Origin: Diadophis punctatus similis
Taxonomy: Eukaryota > Chordata > Lepidosauria > Squamata > Dipsadidae
Length of the DNA: 64,000 nt
Reading direction: 5' to 3'
NCBI GenBank assembly: GCA_023053685.1
Contig: JALIGW010000021.1
Span: 11,635,508 to 11,699,507, forward strand
The notes beneath the pieces were generated by a model that was not told the origin of the DNA, searched no databases, and was given only the letters and a program-made list of their open reading frames with translations. A program made the position numbers and the translations under genes. Position 1 is the stretch's first letter; each line of letters starts with the position of its first letter. Positions 22,180 through 33,933 of this stretch are shown here, piece by piece.

Positions 22180-23138
22180 CAAATGTTCCGTCCTAGGCCC
22201 AGAACTCTTCACTATCTTTATAAATGACCTAGATGAGGGAATAGCAGGAGAACTAACCAAATTTGCAGACAATACCAAGCTGGCGGGAGTAGCAAACACC
22301 CCAGAGGACAGACTCAAAATCCAGAGGGACCTCGACAGACTCGAACACTGGGCCCAAACCAATAAAATGAAATTTAACACAGAGAAAAGTAAAATTCTGC
22401 ACCTAGGCAAGAAGAATCAAAAATACACATACAAACTGGGCGAAACCACACTCAATAGCAGCGATTGCGAAAGGGATCTCGGAGTCCTGGTAGACAGCCA
22501 ACTAAATATGAGCCAGAAGTGTGCAGCAGCAGCCAAAAAGGCCAACACAGTCCTGAGCTGCATAAATAGAGGGATACAATCAAGGACCAGAGAGGTACTA
22601 GTACCACTCTATAAAGCCTTGGTCAGACCACACCTAGAGTACTGCATCCACCACACTACAAAAAAGACATTGAAACTCTAGAGAAAGTGCAGAAGAGAGC
22701 AACCAGGATGATAAAGGGTCTGGAAAATAAAACATACGAAGAGCGGTTGCAGGAACTGAGCTTGGCCAGTCTGGCGAAGAGAAGGACCAGGGGTGACATG
22801 ATAGCAGTGTTTCAATACTTGAGGGGATGCCACAGAGAGGAGGGGGTCAGGCTGTTCTCTATGGCACCAGAAAGCCAAACAAGGAATAACGGATGGAAGC
22901 TGACCAAGGAGAGATTCAACCTGGAAGTGAGGAGAAACTTTCTGACGGTGAGAGCGATCAACCAGTGGAACAGCTTGCCAGCAGAGGTCGTGAGAGCCCC
23001 AACACTTGCGACCTTCAAGGAGAGACTGGACTGCCATCTGTCTCAAATGGTGTAGGAACTCCTGCTTGAGTAGGGGGTTGGACTAGATGACCTACAGGGT
23101 CCCTTCCAACTCTAATAATAAATCTAAATCTAAATATA
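22180..23138 (+). mobile_element. CR1 (L3-type) LINE, longest copy: reverse transcriptase palm to 3' end
   Basis: Starts in the reverse transcriptase palm: LFTIFINDLDEGIAGELTKF, then the catalytic box reads FADN rather than FADD (codon AAT at 22271-22273), then KMKFNTEKSKILHLGKK, DLGVLVDSQLNMS and VPLYKALVRPHLEYC. A 10-bp deletion at about 22649, relative to 3506-4023, shifts the frame. The thumb/C-terminus then runs open from 22687 to the stop at 23053-23055. The 3' UTR ends in repeated AAATCTA. The catalytic change and the deletion make it dead; the rest is little decayed. Confidence 0.92.
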
Positions 23139-23402
23139 GTTATATTGATGCTACCCAGATCTCAAATTGTCATTGATCTTGATGTTAAGCTACCAATGAA
23201 AACTGACCAAAAATTGCAACTGATCCAAAATATGTTGCCCAGCCCGTTGACTAGAGCTAAGTAGAGGGATCCTATGATAGGTGTACTGAAAATTCTGTAA
23301 GTGGTTTGGTTTAGTGGTTAAAGCATCAGGCAAGAAACCAGGAGACCATGAATTCGAGTTCAAGTTAGCCATCAAAGCTAGCTGGGTAACTTTGGACTAG
23401 TC

Positions 23403-23435
23403 TCCCTTTCCCTCTCCCTCTCCCTCTCCCTCCCT
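23403..23435. repeat. (CCCTCT)n microsatellite
   Basis: About five hexanucleotide units. Confidence 0.85.
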
Positions 23436-23462
23436 TCACAGGCTTGTTATTGCATGGAAAAT

Positions 23463-23765
23463 AGAAAATGTCAAGGATTTTTAAATAAGTATAATTGAAA
23501 GGGAAGCCAATCTTGCAACATAATTTATTATGTTAAGATTATGAGGAAGATTTGTTAGATATATTTGTGAGTTATTGGTAAAAATAATAACAGTGGGATA
23601 AAAAGAATGAACAAATGAATGAATGAATGAATGAACGAATGAATGCCAATAAGCATAATTTATTATGTTAAGATTATGAGGAAGATTTGTTAGATATATT
23701 TGTGAGTTATTGGTAAAAATAATAACAGTGGGATAAAATGAATGAATGAATGAATGCCAATAAGC
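23463..23765. repeat. Second copy of 66-bp duplication plus 135-bp tandem duplication
   Basis: 23463-23529 repeats 21338-21404. From 23519 a 135-bp unit (CATAATTTATTATGTTAAGA...) is tandemly repeated from 23654, each unit ending in (GAAT)n. Confidence 0.92.
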
Positions 23766-24778
23766 AAATGCATTGATCTCAACTGTGTGCATCTCTCACA
23801 TACAAAGCAAATAATTCAACTGGGAATTCTCTACTTTGACCAATGCCCAACGCCTGGCAATCACATGGATTTAATAGTCTGGAATGTAAATTACACACTC
23901 ATGTTTTCCCACTGCAATCTCTCTCACGAATCTGTTGAATCTTCCAGGAGTTTCTCTTCTATTTTCGAAATCCATGGGTGTTGTTGTTTAAATGTATCTG
24001 GGAGGGCTTCAGATATGGCACAAAATATTCCTTCCAGCAGAGACAAAATAAAAGAGCAGCTCAGATTAAGAAAACGACACAGAAGGAAGAGAGCCCAAAT
24101 GCAAGGTTGGTTAAAAAAGCCCAGGAGAAAAGAATACATTTCCTTCTCCCTCCCCCACCCCGCGCCTTGGCTCAGAGTAGCTAGTGATCTACAAACTTCC
24201 CTTGAGACTTTTTCCCCTCTTCCATGTCCTCAAAGTTATCTAAAAAAGCAAGGACATAAAGAGGCTTCATATAAAAAAAAATTACGTGCAATATCTTATT
24301 TGGCCTGTGAACAGCATGACAGGGACCGTTACTTGAAGGAGTAGGCAGAACAAAAGCTTATATTCAATTGAGTACAATTAGTGTTTTAAATTGGAGCCGT
24401 AATGAATTCGATGTGATTTTTAATATGGTTATTCCCCATGCATTTAATGATGTCCCGGTGCACAGAACAATGCAGTTTGCTGACAATTCTTGGATGGGCT
24501 TTGAGGACTTCACCCAAAGATTATGGATACTGTAACTTAGGCTTTGAATCCCTCAATTGTTTTATTCATCTGCTTCTTTCTATGTGAGCTAAACATCCCG
24601 TAAATCATTTTAATTCTCAGGTCTTTCCATTCTCCCAGTCTTCCTCGTATCTCCCGTACAACTTTCGGAAACAGAAACTGATGTATGTGTACCCAAAGAT
24701 GCATTCCAAAGATGTTCCCTCTCTGTAATGCCCAGGGTAGATTTTGGGACTTGCAAAAGCGTTCCTTCAGATTACTCC
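23766..24778. other. Repeat-free DNA with a 196-codon open frame of unknown status
   Basis: Plus-strand frame 23754-24344 (196 codons) is the longest open frame outside repeats. It is rich in K/R in the middle (LRLRKRHRRKRAQMQGWLKK), has no domain I recognise, and starts inside the tandem duplication. A chance frame is about as likely as a gene. Confidence 0.3.
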
Positions 24779-24939
24779 TGAACTTCTCAATTTACCAGAA
24801 GTTGTGAATGCTCCAACACTGGAGGTTTTTAAGAAGATGTTGGATAACCATTTGTCTGAAGTACTGTAGGGTTTCCTGCCTAGGCAGGGGGCTGGACTAG
24901 AAGACTGGACTAGAAGACCTCCAAGGTCCCTTCCAACTC
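24779..24939 (+). mobile_element. CR1 LINE 3' end leading into a microsatellite
   Basis: Codes LPEVVNAPTLEVFKKMLDNH and the stop, then the tail with a duplicated GGACTAGAAGACTGGACTAG, ending CTTCCAACTCTG directly against the TTG repeat. Confidence 0.88.
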
Positions 24940-25253
<314 letters not shown>

Positions 25254-25697
25254 TACCAGTCTGATTAATATACACAATTTTCACTGTGGAAAAGTGTAGT
25301 TGGCATATTTTTAGTTTATTTGGGATCAAAGTTAAATTAAAATGTACCTGGTTGTTTTCATTAAAGTTTGGCACCAGAGCTGGAAGGGCTAGAAGTACCA
25401 TTTATATCTGCTTTGTCCTCAGGCAAATTAGAACTTTGATGTTGGGCCCGTATGTCAACATACTTTTTAATGATTCAAGAGCAGATGAGTGAATATTCAC
25501 ATGAAGAGCCCTTCAGATTATCTAGGCTAAGTGTCATCAGTGACAAAAATGCAAGACACTGAAACCTGAGATCTTTCTGGCACTCATATGCATATGCAAA
25601 AGTTGGACCCTGAATGAGAAGAAGAAGAAGAGGAGGAGGAGGACAGTTGTGATTTATTCATTTGAAGATGATTATGAAGAGGACATGATTATGAAGA
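25254..25697. other. Unique DNA, no gene seen
   Basis: Short (GAA)n(GGA)n at 25617-25643 only. Confidence 0.4.
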
Positions 25698-26280
25698 GGA
25701 CAATACATATCAGACATTAACACAATTGAGAATGTCCAGAGATACTTCACAAGAAGAGTATTACATTCCTCTGTTCACAACAGAATTCCTTATGAAACCA
25801 GACTTGAAATTTTGGGACTTGAAAATTTAGAACTCTGCCGCCTTCGTTCTGACCTAAGTGTAGCTCATAAAATTATCTGCCACAATGTCCTACCTGTTAA
25901 TGACTACTTCAGCTTCAACCGCAATAATACTCAAGCTCACAATAGATACAAACTTAATGTAAACTGCTCCAAACTTGATTGCAAAAAATTTGACTTCAAC
26001 AACAGAGTGGTCAATGCCTGGAACACTTTACCTGACTCAGTAGTTTCTTCCCCAAACCCCAAAAACTTCAACCTCACCCCATTCCTAAGAGGTCGGTAAG
26101 AGGCATGCATAAGCGCACAATCGTGCCTACCATTCCTGTCCTAATGTACCCATATATTCATACCTCGTTTACTCTTATTCATGCTTGTAATATTACATAT
26201 ATATTCAATCATGTTTTACTGTTTAAACTTTGCTTATAATCATATATGCTTGACAAATAAAACAAATACAAAAATATATA
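25698..26280 (+). mobile_element. Jockey-superfamily LINE C-terminus and 3' UTR
   Basis: Plus strand: RYFTRRVLHSSVHNRIPYET-like start, ENLELCRLRSDLSVAHKIIC, then FNNRVVNAWNTLPDSVVSSP and NFNLTPFLRGR-stop. A small in-frame deletion removes the LRLSTVD segment seen at 17635-18375. The 3' UTR ends at TGACAAATAAAACAAATAC. Confidence 0.85.
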
Positions 26281-26384
26281 TAGTTTCAGAAGTCCTAATC
26301 ATTTCTCCTGAATGAAATTAAAGGCTCTCTTTACTTATGACTCAGCAAGCAGAAATCTATAGAGCTGCATTGTAACTCCAAGAG

Positions 26385-26544
26385 TTTTGGTGAACCAAAA
26401 AGCCAGTCCCCATGGATGAATTGTGCAATTCCATTAGTATCCAAGGAGAGAAGAGAAGAGAAGCTTCCCTTCCCTTCTCCTCTCCTTGGATACTAATGGA
26501 ATTGCACAATTCATCCATGGGGACTGGCTTTTTGGTACACCAAA
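26385..26544. repeat. Near-perfect palindrome, about 160 bp, centred on AAGCTT
   Basis: Left arm 26385-26463 and right arm 26464-26544. For example CCCCATGGATGAATTGTGCA (26408-26427) is reverse-complemented at 26503-26522. Over 60 outer bases there is one mismatch. Only the inner GAGAAG part is imperfect. There is essentially no spacer, so it could extrude as a cruciform. Confidence 0.92.
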
Positions 26545-26962
26545 GGGAAGGGAAAGGAAAGGAAAGGAAAGGGGAAGGGGAAGGGGAAGGGGAAGGGGAA
26601 GGGGAAGGGGAAGGGGAGGGGCGGGAAGGGAAGGGAAAGAAAGGGAAAGGAAAGGGGAAGGGGAAGGGGAGGGGAGGGAAGGGAAGGGAAGGGAAAGAAA
26701 GGGAAAGGAAGGGAAAGGGAAATTTGGAGGGAAAGGGGAAGGGGAAGGGGAAGGGGAAGGGGAAGGGGAAGGGGAAGGGAAAGAAAAGGGGAAGGGGAAG
26801 GGGAAGGGGAAGGGGAAGGGGAGGGGTGGGAAGGGAAGGGAAGGGAAAGAAAGGGAAAGGAAAGGGGAAGGGGAAGGGGAGGGGCGGGAAGGGAAAGGGA
26901 AAGGGAAAGGAAAGGAAAGGAAAGGAAAGGAAAGGAAAGGAAAGGAAAGGAAAGGAAAGGAA
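26545..26962. repeat. GGGAAG/GGAAA polypurine array
   Basis: Over 400 bp of G/A only on the plus strand, in GGGGAA, GGGAAA and GGAAA sub-blocks. It abuts the palindrome. Long frames are artefacts. Confidence 0.97.
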
Positions 26963-27841
26963 AATTGTGGTTGTATTGTATTGTAAGCTGCCCAATTTAA
27001 TTTTGCAAAGTAGCATCCCATTTTAAAAATGAAAGATGATACAGAAAAGTTCCAACTGAAAAGAAAGCAACTAATATTGAAAGCCTAATTTTTGTCGATA
27101 TGACTAAAGTCTTAACTGGAAAGGAAACCCCAGGGGTTTTCAGCTAAGCATTGGCCTTTGGGGAAGAATTATTCAATGACTTAATTATTTTATTCTCCCC
27201 AAACCTGGCCATTGTTGCAGACAGGAGAAAGCGATCTGCTCTGGTGAGTCCTGTTAATTAAAATGAATAGGACAAGCTGGAGTGGGTGAAGATAGTTTAG
27301 CATATGCAAATTGTTCCTGGAAAAAACGAGGAGGACATACATGTAGGGTGGATAAGTTTTAAATATTTCTCCTGGAGTAGGTAACTTTTTTGAGAAGGTG
27401 CATTTCAGGAACTATTTACTGAGTAAGTGGCACAGAAATGAAATTATTGGCATGAAAACCTTAATGGCCAATTAAGCACAAAGCAAAATAAATAAATAAA
27501 TTATATCCACTGGTACCCAATTTAAAACTGTGGTTATAATCCAGGTAATGGAGCTCAGTTGGAAAGTGTTCTGAGCACTCCCTAGCTTAAAAAGTCATTA
27601 CTGGCGGGCCTGCTGTTTTTTATAATTGCTGTGATAAGACATTGCAAATATAATTGGCTTTAGCCTGAAAATATTTCTTCATAAAGCAGTAACAACAATA
27701 GTAGGAAAGTTCTTTGATTTGTATATTTATAGCAACTTAAGGGATCTCATTAACATCTACAATAGCATCTCCGGGCACCTTTATTAAGCCAGAATGTGAA
27801 ATGAAATGTGACAGTTGTGTTTCAAAACACTTTTCAGTTGG
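26963..27841. other. Repeat-free DNA, no gene seen
   Basis: Contains AT-rich blocks with TTAATTA words near 27178-27192 and 27257-27266. No supported open frame. Confidence 0.4.
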
Positions 27842-27845
27842 GTCT

Positions 27846-28415
27846 TGTTGTAAGGAATATCCTTCTGGGTTCATTTCCAAGTGGGGAAAAAGACACTGGA
27901 TTCATGGATGTTGCTTGGAAAGAAGGTTTTAATATGGTGGACAGGAGCACATGGCATGAGCCCCTGTACAGAAAAGGTAGATCACATGTTTCCAGATGTG
28001 GGTGAAGAGAAAAAGGAAAGAAAGATGCTGAGTCCCTTGGTTTTATACTCTCTCTTGGGCCCCTCCCTAACTGTTTCCTGTTCCTGTATAGAAATGTATC
28101 CCATTGGCTCTCAGACCCCCCAGGGGCATGCTGGGGCAACTCTTGTGGGCTGTCCTAAGTCCCAGGCTTGGCTGAATGAAAGGGCCTTGGGCAAATCCTA
28201 TTGTGGTTCTGTTATGCAGAAGACTGTTGGGAGGAATGTGTGAGCTGGGCCCAGTCCTTAATGGCCCATTGGCAAAGGGTGGGGGTTTCTAAGAGGAGTC
28301 TTTTGTCTGCTTAAAAGCATGTTTCCAGGGATATTCTATAGAATATATTCTGCCTTTTAATATTTCCTAGGATTTTTCATTTTTCTAGGAGAGGGGTGGG
28401 TGCTAACTTCCTACA
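27846..28415 (-). mobile_element. Retrovirus-like solo LTR, TSD GTCT
   Basis: A 570-bp unit with TG...CA ends (minus strand TGTAGGAAGTTAGC... to ...CCTTACAACA), bounded by the exact 4-bp duplication GTCT (27842-27845, 28416-28419). On the minus strand the order is as in a retroviral LTR: CCAAT box (GAGAGCCAATGGGATAC), TATA box GAGTATAAAA (28050-28041), then an ATTAAA polyadenylation signal (27933-27928). Four-base duplications suggest a gammaretrovirus-like ERV. No viral genes are present. Confidence 0.83.
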
Positions 28416-28498
28416 GTCTCTTTCTTGAATGTGTACATGATTAAATGACTCAGATATGCATAAGATTTTTAAAACCAGACCTTATCTGTTCTTAAACT

Positions 28499-28547
28499 CC
28501 TCTCTCTCTCTCTCTCTCTCCCTCTCCCTCTCCCTCTCCCTCTCCCT

Positions 28548-28584
<37 letters not shown>
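28499..28584. repeat. (CT)n(CCCTCT)n microsatellite
   Basis: CT run, seven CCCTCT units, CT run. Confidence 0.95.
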
Positions 28585-28586
<2 letters not shown>

Positions 28587-28619
28587 GCATTTCTACTTTC
28601 TTTCTTTCTTGCATTTCCC

Positions 28620-29045
28620 CCTAAATTCCCAAGCTGAACTCAGCTTTATTAGAGTTTGTTGCAGAAAATTAAATCCAGAAAGCACACACAGGCAGACTGA
28701 TACAGCAGGATTGATTTAAATAAGAAATTTCTTTATATACAAGAATAACAGATGAGTATTTACAATACCATTATAGATTCTTCTTCAACATAATAGCAGT
28801 TACAGGCAGGGAAGAACAGTTAGTTTCATTTCAGCAGTTCAGAGTGGACTGAGAGTACAGAGTGGGCTGAGCCACGCCCAGCCTTTTAGCTTCAGTTTCA
28901 ATTCTCTGCACAGACTCAGATGTGTTTAGCTCCCATTGGCTGACTTAGTTGCTATGCCTATTCATTGGCTGACCTTGTTACCATTGGCTCTCCCAGTCAT
29001 GAATATTCTAACAAGCTTCTGTTTGGGTTCTGCTATAATTTCACT
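28620..29045 (-). mobile_element. LTR-like segment, ends not resolved
   Basis: On the minus strand three CCAAT motifs (GAGCCAATGG, CAGCCAATGAATAGG, CAGCCAATGGGAGC, between about 28990 and 28930) are followed by an A-rich TATA-like GCTAAAAGG and later an AATAAA at 28650-28645. This is an LTR layout, but no TG/CA ends with a TSD could be fixed. Confidence 0.45.
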
Positions 29046-29473
29046 TAATCATGCATAAGGAGGAGAAGGACAGGCAGAGCCTGGTGGTGGAGGCAAGAGA
29101 GGAATGAGTCTGGAGTCATTACATTCCCACAAGCAGTCTAAATTCAACTCCTCTTGAATTCTGTTGAATTTTATCTGGTGCCAATTCAATGCTGAACTAA
29201 AGCAAAACAGGAATTCCTCATATGAAGCAAGAAATTTCTCACATGAAGCAAGAAATTCCAGTGGTGGAATTCCAAATCTTTTCCTACCAGTTCTATGAGA
29301 GAGCGCTTTGTGCATGCGCGCAGCACTCAGAGACCACCCTCAGTGTCAGTGCTGGTGAGCTGAGCTGTTGTTTAGCTCAGCTGAGTCGTGGCAATCTGCT
29401 CTGCCACGCAAATCAGCTGAACTAAAAAGCAAGGGAATATAGGACAGGAAACTGCGGGGGCGGGAGAGCGGGG

Positions 29474-29565
29474 CCAGCCAGAGGTGGTATTTGCCGGTTC
29501 TCCGAACTACTCAAAATTTCCGCTACCGGTTTGCCTGAACCGGTCTGAACCAGTTGAATACCACG
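29474..29565. mobile_element. hAT MITE fragment (7291 family)
   Basis: GCCAGAGGTGGTATTTGCCG and ACTACTCAAAATTTCCGC match the reverse of the 7291-7492 element. One end is missing. Confidence 0.7.
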
Positions 29566-29570
29566 TCTCA

Positions 29571-30034
29571 TATTCCCTCATTCTGGCTATTTATCCTGAG
29601 ATCAATTGATTTCCCTGCATCCCAAAATCTTCAGTCTTCATACCAATCTTTATAACCTTGTAATCCATTCAGAAGTATCTATAGTTTTCTACCATGAAAA
29701 ATAATGGGGAAAAAATGTAGACAACAGTAACTCTGGGCATATGTAGCATTCTGCATGAATGACAAGCAATGCATATTTAAAAAAATAGTTAACAATGAAT
29801 GAAATTCATTATTTACAGAAAAAACTCTAGGAACATTTCTATGACTGTAGTGGTACATCCTGGAAATACTTCAAGGAGAGAAATTGTGGTAGAAAGTTGA
29901 ATAACACCAACATAAGATGAACTACTGATTTTAACAACTATCAATGACCCAGTCTGCATGCATTTATTTTGTACATATTCAGAAAATCTGGGAAATAGAA
30001 AACTTATAGTATATCCCAAAGAGTTTATTTCAAA
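29571..30034. other. Unique AT-rich DNA, no gene seen
   Basis: No supported feature. Confidence 0.4.
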
Positions 30035-30165
30035 AAACAACTGGACTTTCCTGATTTTTTTTTCTTTGAAAATGTTTCACTTTTAATCCAAGAAGCATTT
30101 TGGAAGATAGCAGGAGAACACCCAGGATCTGGATGATTGAGAATCTCCATCGACAACCCATAATA
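30035..30165. mobile_element. Foldback-family fragment, diverged
   Basis: CAACTGGACTTTCCTG, TTGAAAATGTTTCACTTT, AATCCAAGAAGC and GATTGAGAATCTCCATCGAC match arm segments of 43873-44254. Confidence 0.55.
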
Positions 30166-31130
30166 TAGTTTTTCTATAATTTGCTTTAAAATTTTAGTTT
30201 CATTTGTAATCTTTTGGACGTGCTATTTAGACTTCAGATTTACAAACTGGATTAAAATTTCCACTGAGGGATAATCAGAGGGATAACTCTGATTTTGCTG
30301 ATGTAGCTGGAAATTTTTTCTTTGAACTTCCTAACTATTCCTCCGACTTACAATCATGTTCACATACGCACATCACAGCCAAATGATGTTCCTTAGCTGT
30401 CTCTCCGCGTCAGATTTACTCAAAATTTTACTCTAGGTGAAATGTAAATGGAAAATGGTGCTCTTTGTTTGAGATTTCCAGCTTTCTGAGTCTGTACAAT
30501 GGATATATCATTGTCTGTGCTGCATTGGGAGTTACTTTCCTTTGCACTTATAATTGAAAGTATTAATCGTACGTTCAAACCAAATGTTCTTTTTCAATAT
30601 TAAAAAAAATGGATAATGAATATTATCATATGCTACTTTCATAAATTCCTGCTCTGGGATCCCTTTTTAGATTAGTTCAAAGGAAATTAAGAACTCAGTA
30701 ATGGGCACTGTGCATTCCTCATTATGGTACAACATACTGACAATTTACCCAATTTGTCCACAGGTCGAAAGCAAGCTGTTGTACAACATTAGCCAGATCA
30801 GAGGCAATTTTCACAGGACAAATATAGGCATACTTTCAGAAATATTCACTTTTGAGCAGCTTTTGTGAGAGAATTGCCGCTCAAAGACACTTCAGACAAA
30901 TTGAAAGAATCTGCATCCTTAAATAACGGGGCAATCTAAAATTAAAACTCCTAAGATGAGTTCTTCATCAAGAGCCTGAGCTTGAGAAATTGTTCCCTTC
31001 CGTGATAGAGTTCCAAATGTGTATCAGCCTCACAAGCTCACATTAGTTCAGATGACCAGAATGAGTCTTTCATGAAGAAGTGTTATGACATCAATAGCAA
31101 CTAGACCGACTAGTCTGAAGTAAGAAGATA
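30166..31130. other. Repeat-free AT-rich DNA
   Basis: Nearly 1 kb without a recognisable repeat or a useful open frame. Confidence 0.45.
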
Positions 31131-31395
31131 CCGTGTTTCCCCGAAAATAAGACCCTGTCTTATATTTTTTTGGATCCCTGAAATAAGCGCTTGGCCTTAT
31201 TTTTGGGGAGGTCTTATTATTTTGGGCGCATGGAGCAAGACGGGGCTCCTCTTGCCATCTTGCCCGATTTCCAGCTCTGTCTCCCTAACCCTAACCAGAG
31301 GAAACGGCAGAGACTGGCTGTACATGTATTTAAATATTTTTGGGAAGGGCTTATTTTTTGGGGGAGGGCTTATTTTTGGGGAAGGGCTTATTTCC
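31131..31395. mobile_element. MITE (545/41057 family), right end lost
   Basis: Begins CCGTGTTTCCCCGAAAATAA; shares GAAATAAGCGCTTGGCCTTA, CTCCCTAACCCTAACCAGAG and repeated AGGGCTTATTTTTGGGG with 41057-41333. The right inverted terminus is replaced by a (CCTA)n repeat. Confidence 0.8.
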
Positions 31396-31474
31396 ATCTA
31401 TCCACCTACCTACCTACCTACCTACCTACCTACCTACCTACCTACCTACCTACCTACCTACCTACCTACTTACC

Positions 31475-31567
<93 letters not shown>

Positions 31568-31642
31568 CTAGGTATCTATCATTTCTCTCCCTCTCTCCCG
31601 CTCTCCCTCCCTCCCTCCCTTTCCCCCTCCCTCCCTCCCTCC

Positions 31643-31697
<55 letters not shown>

Positions 31698-31715
31698 TGT
31701 ATGTATGTATGTATG

Positions 31716-31756
<41 letters not shown>

Positions 31757-31838
31757 GTGTGTGTGTGTGTGTGTAACATTTTTGCTGATAAATGAAAATA
31801 AAATAAATATCTATACACACACACACACACACACACAT
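31396..31838. repeat. Serial microsatellites: (CCTA)n(ATCT)n(CCCT)n(ATGT)n(ATATGT)n(GT)n...(CA)n
   Basis: Seven repeat types in succession: CCTA 31402-31465, ATCT 31470-31567, C/T-rich 31580-31655, ATGT 31665-31720, ATATGT to 31755, GT to 31774, then AT-rich DNA and CA at 31813-31838. Confidence 0.96.
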
Positions 31839-32354
31839 TCATTACTCTGTCTTATGCACATCCCAAATAAACTTTTTTTTAAAAAAAAGTTGTACAGATA
31901 TGGCATTTTCTCCCAAATAGAAGAAACAAAAGGATTTGAAATTTGAATCCAAAGTCTTCACTTTGAACAGGTGAAAAAAGAGGAGTATTTTTCTTTTTCC
32001 CCTCAAGAAAAGCAGTGCCATGAAGCAAGACAAGATCTCTGTCACTCCGGGGAATAGTTTCTCCACTTGATGTTACATGTTAATACAGACAATCAAATTA
32101 TCAATTGCAAAGGTGAGAGAGCTTTACCCCTTAATAGACTTCCAGTTTTCCAATACTTCTGAAGGCATGGCAAAGGGGGAAGGGAAAAAACACACCAGGT
32201 TTTCATTAAAGCCATCAACCAGGTAAAACTGTGGTAGAAAATCTTGTCACTCACCAACTAGCTCAATATTCGGAAGGGCACTTATTGTTGTTTGCCGTGA
32301 AAAATGTATTTGTGAATAATTTCTTCCACTTAAGCTAACCATGACAATTATAGC
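31839..32354. other. Unique DNA, no gene seen
   Basis: No supported feature. Confidence 0.4.
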
Positions 32355-32677
32355 TCTCAACCTACGACCACAACTGAACCCAACATTTATGTTGCTAAGT
32401 GAGACATTTGTTAAGTGAGAGGTGCCCCATTTTACCACCTTTCTTTCCACAGTTGTTAAGTGAATCACTGCAGTTGTTAAGTTAGCAACACGGTTGTTAA
32501 GTGAATCTGGCTCCCCCGTTGACTTTGCTTGTCAGAAGCTTGCAAAAGGGGATCATGTGACTCCGGGACACTGACAACCATCATAAATAGGAGTCAGTTG
32601 CCAAGCATATGGATTTCGATCACCTGACCATGGGGATGTTGCAATGGTCATAAGTGTGAAAAACGGTCGTAAGTCAC
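32355..32677. mobile_element. Non-autonomous DNA transposon (59088 family), right end lost
   Basis: Shares TTAAGTGAATCTGGCT, CCCGTTGACTTTGCTTGTCA and AAAAGGGGATCATGTGACTC-like segments with 59088-59482. The 3' end GGTCGTAAGTCAC is cut where the satellite begins. Confidence 0.7.
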
Positions 32678-33933
32678 CCCACTCTAGGGGAAGGATACTG
32701 CAAAATCCCCATTCCCACCCCACACCAGGGGAAGGATACTGCAAAATCCCCATTCCCTCCCCACTCCTGGGGAAAGGATACTGCAAAATCTCCATTCCCT
32801 CCCCACTCCTGGGGGAAGGATACTGCAAAATCTCCATTCCCTCCCCACACCAGGGGAAGAATACTGCAAAATCTCCATTCCCTCCCCACACCAGGGGAAG
32901 GATACTGCAAAATCTCCATTCCCTCCCCACTCCTGGGGGAAGGATACTGCAAAATCTCCATTCCCTCCCCACACCAGGGGAAGGATACTGCAAAATCTCC
33001 ATTCCCTCCCCACTCCTGGGGGAAGGATACTGCAAAATCTCCATTCCCTCCCCACACCAGGGGAAGGATACTGCAAAATCTCCATTCCCTCCCCACTCCT
33101 GGGGGAAGGATACTGCAAAATCTCCATTCCCTCCCCACTCCTGGGGGAAGGATACTGCAAAATCCCCATTCCCTCCCCACACCAGGGGAAGGATACTGCA
33201 AAATCCCCATTCCCTTCCCACTCCTGGGGAAAGGATACTGCAAAATCTCCATTCCCTCCCCACTCCTGGGGGAAGGATACTGCAAAATCTCCATTCCCTC
33301 CCCACTCCTGGGGGAAGGATACTGCAAAATCTCCATTCCCTCCCCACTCCAGGGGAAGGATACTGCAAAATCTCCATTCCCTCCCCACTCCAGGGGAAGG
33401 ATACTGCAAAATCTCCATTCCCTCCCCACTCCTGGGGGAAGGATACTGCAAAATCTCCATTCCCTCCCCACTCCAGGGGAAGGATACTGCAAAATCTCCA
33501 TTCCCTCCCCACTCCAGGGGAAGGATACTGCAAAATCCCCATTCCCTTCCCACTCCTGGGGGAAGGATACTGCAAAATCCGCTTTCCCTCCCCACTCCTG
33601 GGGGAAGGATACTGCAAAATCCGCATTCCCTCCCCACTCCTGGGGGAAGGATACTGCAAAATCCGCATTCCCTCCCCACTCCTGGGGGAAGGATACTGCA
33701 AAATCCCCATTCCCTCCCCACTCCAGGGGAAGGATACTGCAAAATCCCCATTCCCTCCCCACTCCAGGGGAAGCATACTGCAAAATCTCCATTCCCTCCC
33801 CACTCCAGGGGAAGGATACTGAAAAATCCCCATTCCCTCCCCACTCCAGGGGAAGGATACTGCAAAATCCCCATTCCCTTCCCACTCCAGGGGAAGGATA
33901 CTGCAAAATCCCCATTCCCACCCCACTCTGGGG
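32678..33933. repeat. 30-unit, 41/42-bp satellite derived from a hAT MITE interior
   Basis: Thirty copies of a unit with core GGATACTGCAAAATCTCC and CATTCCCTCCCCACTCC, period 41 or 42 (mean about 41.4). The single-copy version lies in the MITEs at 7291-7492, 40063-40266 and 60573-60808. Three linker variants (CACACCAGGGG, CTCCTGGGGG, CTCCAGGGG) cluster locally; three consecutive units share CCGC at the same place (about 33577-33665). Because 42 is a multiple of 3, frames of up to 476 codons are open on both strands. They are not genes. Confidence 0.96.

Noticed and set aside
31870..31890. Small A/T palindrome (ACTTTTTTTTAAAAAAAAGT type)
   Set aside because: Simple homopolymer pair; no sign of function.
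32678..33933. CRISPR array
   Set aside because: Units are contiguous without unique spacers, and the genome is vertebrate.
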